64,000 nucleotides of DNA from Hordeum vulgare subsp. vulgare (taxonomy: Eukaryota > Streptophyta > Magnoliopsida > Poales > Poaceae): assembly GCF_904849725.1 (NCBI RefSeq), contig NC_058520.1:346019670-346083669 (forward strand), in the 5' to 3' direction. A program made the position numbers and the translations under genes. A model generated the notes under the pieces. The model searched no databases and was not told the DNA's origin. It worked only from the letters and a program-made list of their open reading frames with translations. Below are positions 59,452 to 64,000 of the stretch, piece by piece; the stretch's first letter is position 1; each line of letters starts with the position of its first letter.

Positions 59452-62400
59452 GCACAACTTATATATTTAAAGGAGGCTGAAGAAGCAATATGAATGCAGC
59501 CATTCAGTAAATGGTCGAAGTATAAGCATAAACTTGTATGTTGTGCCACTTGTAGAGACAGTAGGCTTAATTGTTCCTGTTAATAATGCAAGCACCACTT
59601 CTGCTGAAACAGATTCACATGATTATAGATTTCAAGAGGCAACAGACTTAGCTTGTGCGTATAAGGCGTAATTATACCATACTGGAAAATTTAAGTGTTA
59701 AATAATCTTTTTAACCCAATTCCTCTGAATTTTACACGATTGAATGCTATTGTATAGATAAACCATGATATGAATAAAGCTACTCGATGTTACAATGCAC
59801 CTTCGCCGGTATGGGGGTTGGAGAGAGTGATATTCTAAGTGGGGACATTGCCATCATTATAGCCATTGCCATGCCAATTACTCGTCAAGATGAGAAGCTT
59901 CCTTTCTTCTATGATCACATCAATGCGCATGTTTATTTTCTGGCTGCCTACAAAAGATAGTAATGGAAGTGTACCTAGAAGCTGGACAATTAAGTAATGG
60001 TGACATGTACTGGTAGGAGGGATCAGTTCAAATAAAGAGTCTTCTGGGGATGAATATGTCATAGTCGTATTTAGGTTTTGGTGGACGAATTCAGCATATA
60101 ATTATAAATATGAATCGACAACATAAAAGCATACTACTGGAGTAGTGAGTAAGGCAGCTAGTGCTTCAATCTTTTCTGAATACTCACTGAGCTTATCTTT
60201 TGAAACACTAAACCAGGAAATAAAGTCATGACCGAGCATGTTCTAATCATGGGGAAATACACTAAAACATTAAAAAGTAACTTGCTTTGCTCCACTTATT
60301 AGTATGAACGATATTCTCATCATCAAAATGCAGGGCATCATGGAAAAATGGCGTCAAAAATTTAGTCTGAACCTCATATTTGGTTTCGCTAATATTTTCA
60401 TGAACATTTCGCTAATAAAACAGAAAGTGAAAGAGCATCCAGATTTTTGTAAGCGTACATAAGCCAGTGTACTCTCAGATCATGACCTAAATCAGGCAAC
60501 TCGACGTTAAAACACACTTTTGCCAGTCTGGGTTGGAGAAAGAAATATCGCTCATGGGGTCGCGTACACGGGTCCATCAATTGCCATGCCGATTACTCCT
60601 CAACATAGGCCGCTTGAGTCCAGAGTCCGGACACGTATGTAAAAGAACAAAGCAATGTCGCAGATTAAGTTTCCTTTGCACTACACATAGCCTCTAAATT
60701 AGACTGATCGATGTTCTATATATTTCTTCCGTGTAAATCATATGGGATAACCTCTACAGGGGGTATATAATCTATAAAAGCTAAAACATAATAATCCTTG
60801 TTAAACCTGTAGAATCTGCCCAGTGACAAATTGGAACGAGAAAATAGAAGTACTTTGATAACCAAATCAACACGAAAAATATGATGGCAAATCAATGGTA
60901 TATAAGAAGTTCGGGACAAACTCATCCTTTTGTTCATCATCCGTTATTGGGCTCGATTATGTCAAAGAAATTGTGCTACCTATCTTGCCAGCTTGACAAG
61001 GAGGAACTTCGATTAATGCCTTATCATTAACTCCCTTTGGTATGTCAACAAAGGTAGTATCTTGAGACAGTAGTTTGGTATCAGTGTCATGCTCATCTTG
61101 AACCGGGGGTGTCCGTGGGTGAAGGTTTCTCTTTCTTTTTCTTCTACACAAGCTGCTCACTGGTAGTTGGAATGTCTTGTGTACCAATCCATTCAGCTGG
61201 AAGGTCCTTAGGTGTATCCTGAACAATAATGACATCGTTTAGATCCAACATGGTTGGCTTCTGATCAACTTTTGTTCAAAGGGGGACTTCAAACTTTCAT
61301 ATATGCTTCTTTGTGAAATTCTGCTCCCTGATGGTGAAAGGAAATTTTCTATCATTAAATGGAAGCTCTCTGTATCCAGCTTGATAAGCAGCCATATCGG
61401 CAACACCAACCACCAGAGTTCCAAACAGAAATGCTTTTGCCAACTTTCTTCTAGATTGAAAGAATGTTATACTTCAGACTTGATAAATAGACTATTCTGT
61501 CACTTTCTTGTAGATTACACCAACCAGCTATAGACAGAAAAAACTGCAAGAATATTCCAAATTATTACGCAGATTTCCATATCTAAGGGACAGGCTGATT
61601 GAGAAAAGACGGTTGCAAAATCATTACGAACCTAATAAACCAAAGTTGTGGGCATTCATTGCACATGGAAAATCACTGCATTTATGTTGACATATAGATT
61701 ATCTAGGATACACGGGCTAACCTAATGACATATTTGGGATTTAGTTGAGCAAGTCCACAACAAATTAGATGCTAACGAATATGAGGCCGAGACACCGGTA
61801 GCAGCAGGATACATGTCCTCTCGCTGATTGTTCTACGTGTGAGATGGGGACACCAGCCAGTGGCAGTACATGATGAATACATCATCAACCCAGCCATGGC
61901 ATCATCTTCATCCACTCATTTTGTATCCGTCTCCATGTCCATGCCCTCCCTCTTTCCCCAATCATAGGCTTGACAATGTACGAGGACTGCTACTATAATT
62001 TGTAGCACGACAGGGAGACGGATGCGCTAGTATCAGGGACCACGGGTGCTAATGTATGATGTAGAAACGACAAGGATACATATGAGTGATCAGACAGAAC
62101 ATGAAGGAAAACATACTTGTGGAAGACTGAAGATCATATGACCTTGTTGATGCCAGCGTGAAGGGCAAGGAGAGGACGACACACCTCGATGGCCATCGCT
62201 AGGTCCTCGCCTATGACATGGCCTACCTTCATCTTGCCAAGAGGGTGTAGTTGATGCTGCTACAAGTTCCTACTCCTCCGCTGTGGCTGCGGGATCCCAA
62301 TGCGCTACATCGATGACAGCAGTCCACCGACAAGAGGGCGCTTGACCACTTCACAATGTGATTTTAGTCTGCACATAGAAAAACATCAATAATAGTTGTA

Positions 62401-63456
62401 GGCTTAAACCAAGCGAAATCCACAACCATCTGTGATTTGTCACAAGACTACACAACCAACTGTACGCACGAGGAGCATCAAAACACCCAATTCAAACACA
62501 TGAACGCCCCACGGATGAAATTGATACGAGCAATAACTACAAGAACAAAACGATTCCAAACACATATGAATGACTCATTCGAATGATAATTCAATTGTTA
62601 AAACAAAAACGACACAACGAGCACTATAGGCCAACTCGGACGAACATACGAATAAGGCCCCCAATTCGCTGGGCCTAGTTAACAATCCGTTCGGAAATTG
62701 CCAAGTCCAGCACATGCGCCAACAGAATTTTGGAATTCCCTAAGTAAAGGCAAAGCATACAGCCATAGCCGAACGCAGACCCACTGAGTGCGTGACGGGC
62801 GAGCAGCAGGCCGAGAGGGAGGGAGAGGAAAAGAGGAGGCGTTGGTCACGTGGAAAAGGCTCGGAACTGGCGTGTCCACCACACCATCCATGGCAGTAGT
62901 GCCAGCCGTCGAGCAGAAGCAAGATCGACGGGGCGCCCGGTGGCTAGGCCGGCTAGCGTGCGGGTGACGGGGAAGTGCATTGGGGAAGCAAGATCAGCGG
63001 GGCTCCCGGTGGCTGGGCCGGCCATCGCGCGTATGCTAGATTTCTAACCAACGCCATCAGATCTCAACGCCGGAGAAGCCATAGTGGCGGTGTGGTCCTC
63101 TAGGGCCGCCGTAGCCGTGCGAGTTTGTGGGTTTCTCCTTCTACATCGACGGGAGGAGGCGTCAAGGCAGGGACGTGGTGGTCAGAGGCGGCGCCCATGA
63201 GGGCGGGGCTTCCCTGTGCGACCGGTTGAGGGGAGGGGAGATCGTGGGTGTGCTCCACTAGATGAAGGGGACCGAGGTGTAAGGCAGAGGTCGTGGAGAG
63301 GCACGGAATGTGACGGGTTTTTTTTGGGTGAAGGAGGCTGGTTTTTGGAGGGATTGAAGGATTGAAAAAAATCGCTGGGAAGAAGTGAGTGGGAGGAGCT
63401 AACGAGGAAAGGTTGAACCATCACCACGACGACAGATCCTCCTTTAATAGTAGAGA
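59452..63456 (-). other. Helitron interior, 5' part
   Basis: About 4 kb with no complete gene. On the minus strand two short frames at 61424-61239 and 61235-60957 look like pieces of spliced exons (VADMAAYQAGYRELPFNDRK in one frame, DVIIVQDTPKDLPAEWIG in the next), but I do not recognise the protein. Two similar segments of about 115 bp lie at 59783-59900 and 60500-60615. The stretch 61560-62620 holds nothing I can identify. Confidence 0.5.
62919..63022. repeat. Short direct repeat near the Helitron 5' end
   Basis: Two 35-bp units starting GCAAGATC and ending GGCCGGC lie at 62919-62953 and 62988-63022 and differ at a few positions. Confidence 0.85.
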
Positions 63457-63970
63457 TATTGATATCTGTAACCTGTTCTTCAAGAGTAATTCTTTAGCTT
63501 GATGCATATACATGATCATCCCACCAAGTTGCATTTCATCAAAGCTGCATGTTATTGTTGTACTTCACTCTCTTTGTTCATATCATGGGCTGTTTGCGAG
63601 TACATTCAAAGTACTCATTGGTTTGCCACTGGTTATATTATTGACCAGACATGGAAGGACCGGAGTTTGGCAATGAGAACATCTTCGGAGACGGACCTGC
63701 GATCTAGGACGCTTCCAAGTCAGAATGCCTGTCGGTGTAGGCTTGATGGCATGGGCACCCGCTTAGCCCTTATGAGTTTCCGCTACCCGTTGTACCCGTT
63801 TTAATTTGCCTTAGGCCTTGCTTGTGAACCTGACCCTTCGGTCATTTGATGTAATATTCAGTATTTGGATGTAAGACTCTATTATTCAGTGTCTGTGTTC
63901 AGTGAGCATTGATCCTTGGGGTCACTAGGCACGGCGATCTCGACTTACTAGTCGGGGTCCCCACACTTCT

Positions 63971-64000
63971 GAAAACAAAAATTTACAAACATATTTGCCC
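63971..64000 (+). other. Leader of element E resumes
   Basis: After the TSD CTTCT, the text GAAAACAAAAATTTACAAAC matches the leader of element C near 40417-40440, confirming that E continues past the window. Confidence 0.85.

Larger units (their letters stand above)
53277..63456 (-). mobile_element. Non-autonomous Helitron, 10.2 kb with a nested LTR
   Basis: On the minus strand the 5' end is TCTCTACTATTAAA (from 63456), which matches the grass Helitron terminus TCTMTAYTA. The 3' end is CTAG (53280-53277), preceded by a short hairpin (CGTG/CACG at 53290-53293 and 53300-53303) of the GCAACGCACG type. The element sits between an A (53276) and a T (63457) with no target duplication, as Helitrons do. 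No Rep/helicase motif is visible, so it is non-autonomous. Without the solo LTR G it is about 6.0 kb. It carries a receptor-like kinase fragment near its 3' end and further exon-like pieces I cannot name. Helitrons replicate by rolling-circle transfer and often capture gene pieces. Confidence 0.85.
48046..63965 (+). mobile_element. F: large solo LTR, TSD CTTCT, holding a copia-like LTR and a Helitron
   Basis: It starts TGTCACACGCTG and ends GTCGGGGTCCCCACA. It is flanked by CTTCT at 48041-48045 and 63966-63970 inside the leader of element E. Without its two insertions it is about 4.3 kb. Its own sequence is 48046-51419, 52839-53276 and 63457-63965. A TATA box lies at 49675-49682 within a GC-rich stretch (49100-50280); the remainder is AT-rich and without genes. 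A near-duplicate of about 80 bp lies at 50875-51010 (GAGCTTGACCCTACC twice). No PBS, coding region or second LTR is present, so it is a solo LTR. I cannot name the family. Confidence 0.88.

Noticed and set aside
60957..61424. Two adjoining minus-strand frames as a possible RPA-like or other host protein
   Set aside because: They may be captured exons, but I could not match any motif, so no function is claimed.
1..64000. tRNA, rRNA, miRNA genes or CRISPR arrays
   Set aside because: The tRNA-Asp-like stretches are 18-base primer-binding sites next to LTRs, not tRNA genes. No rRNA segment or regularly spaced repeat array was seen.

Overview
The window is repeat-dense grass DNA, most likely from a Triticeae genome (wheat, barley, rye or a relative). 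It is almost entirely transposable elements nested inside one another. I see no intact host gene, RNA gene or CRISPR array. Family names below (BAGY-2-, Fatima-, Sabrina/WHAM- and Sukkula-like) rest on remembered terminal motifs and are tentative. The element boundaries rest on TG...CA ends and target-site duplications (TSDs) read directly from the sequence.

Left part (1-8097): the 3' half of a decayed chromodomain-bearing Ty3/gypsy element (1-2890), a GC-rich LTR-like remnant (2891-3917), a reversed LTR fragment (3918-4634), an AC/AT microsatellite, a 1.56-kb solo LTR with a perfect TSD (5452-7009), and directly after it a decayed NAC-domain-like gene fragment (7071-7487).

Middle part (8098-46388): a large host LTR element, here called H, starts at 8098. 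Its 5' LTR is split by element A, a 9.3-kb Athila-lineage Ty3/gypsy element (9577-18882, TSD GAGAC) with gag, protease, RT/RNase H, integrase and a small acidic coiled-coil ORF. The H interior carries two more insertions. Element B (19111-25966, minus strand, TSD TGCCA) is non-autonomous and keeps a 227-residue gag-like ORF. Element C (26885-45954, TSD GAGAC) keeps gag and protease only. The 5' LTR of C is split by a 5-kb Sukkula-like solo LTR (28180-40058, TSD ACTTT), and that is split by element D (29183-36060, TSD CTGCA/CCGCA). B, C and D share leader and 3' non-coding backbone but differ in their coding segment.

Right part (46389-64000): element E starts at 46389 and runs off the window. 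Its leader is split by a large solo LTR, F (48046-63965, TSD CTTCT). F holds a copia-like solo LTR (51420-52833, TSD GTACA) and a 10.2-kb non-autonomous Helitron on the minus strand (53277-63456, inserted between A and T). The Helitron carries a decayed receptor-like kinase fragment and is itself split by G (55283-59446, TSD TGTAG), a second solo LTR probably of the same family as F but in the opposite orientation.

The insertion order can be read from the nesting: H first; then A, B, C and E into H; the Sukkula-like LTR into C; D into the Sukkula-like LTR; F into E; the copia-like LTR and the Helitron into F; G into the Helitron. No element in the window appears able to move by its own proteins. 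The most unusual items are the Helitron with its captured kinase fragment, the exchange of coding segments among B, C and D, and the internal copies of the polypurine tract.
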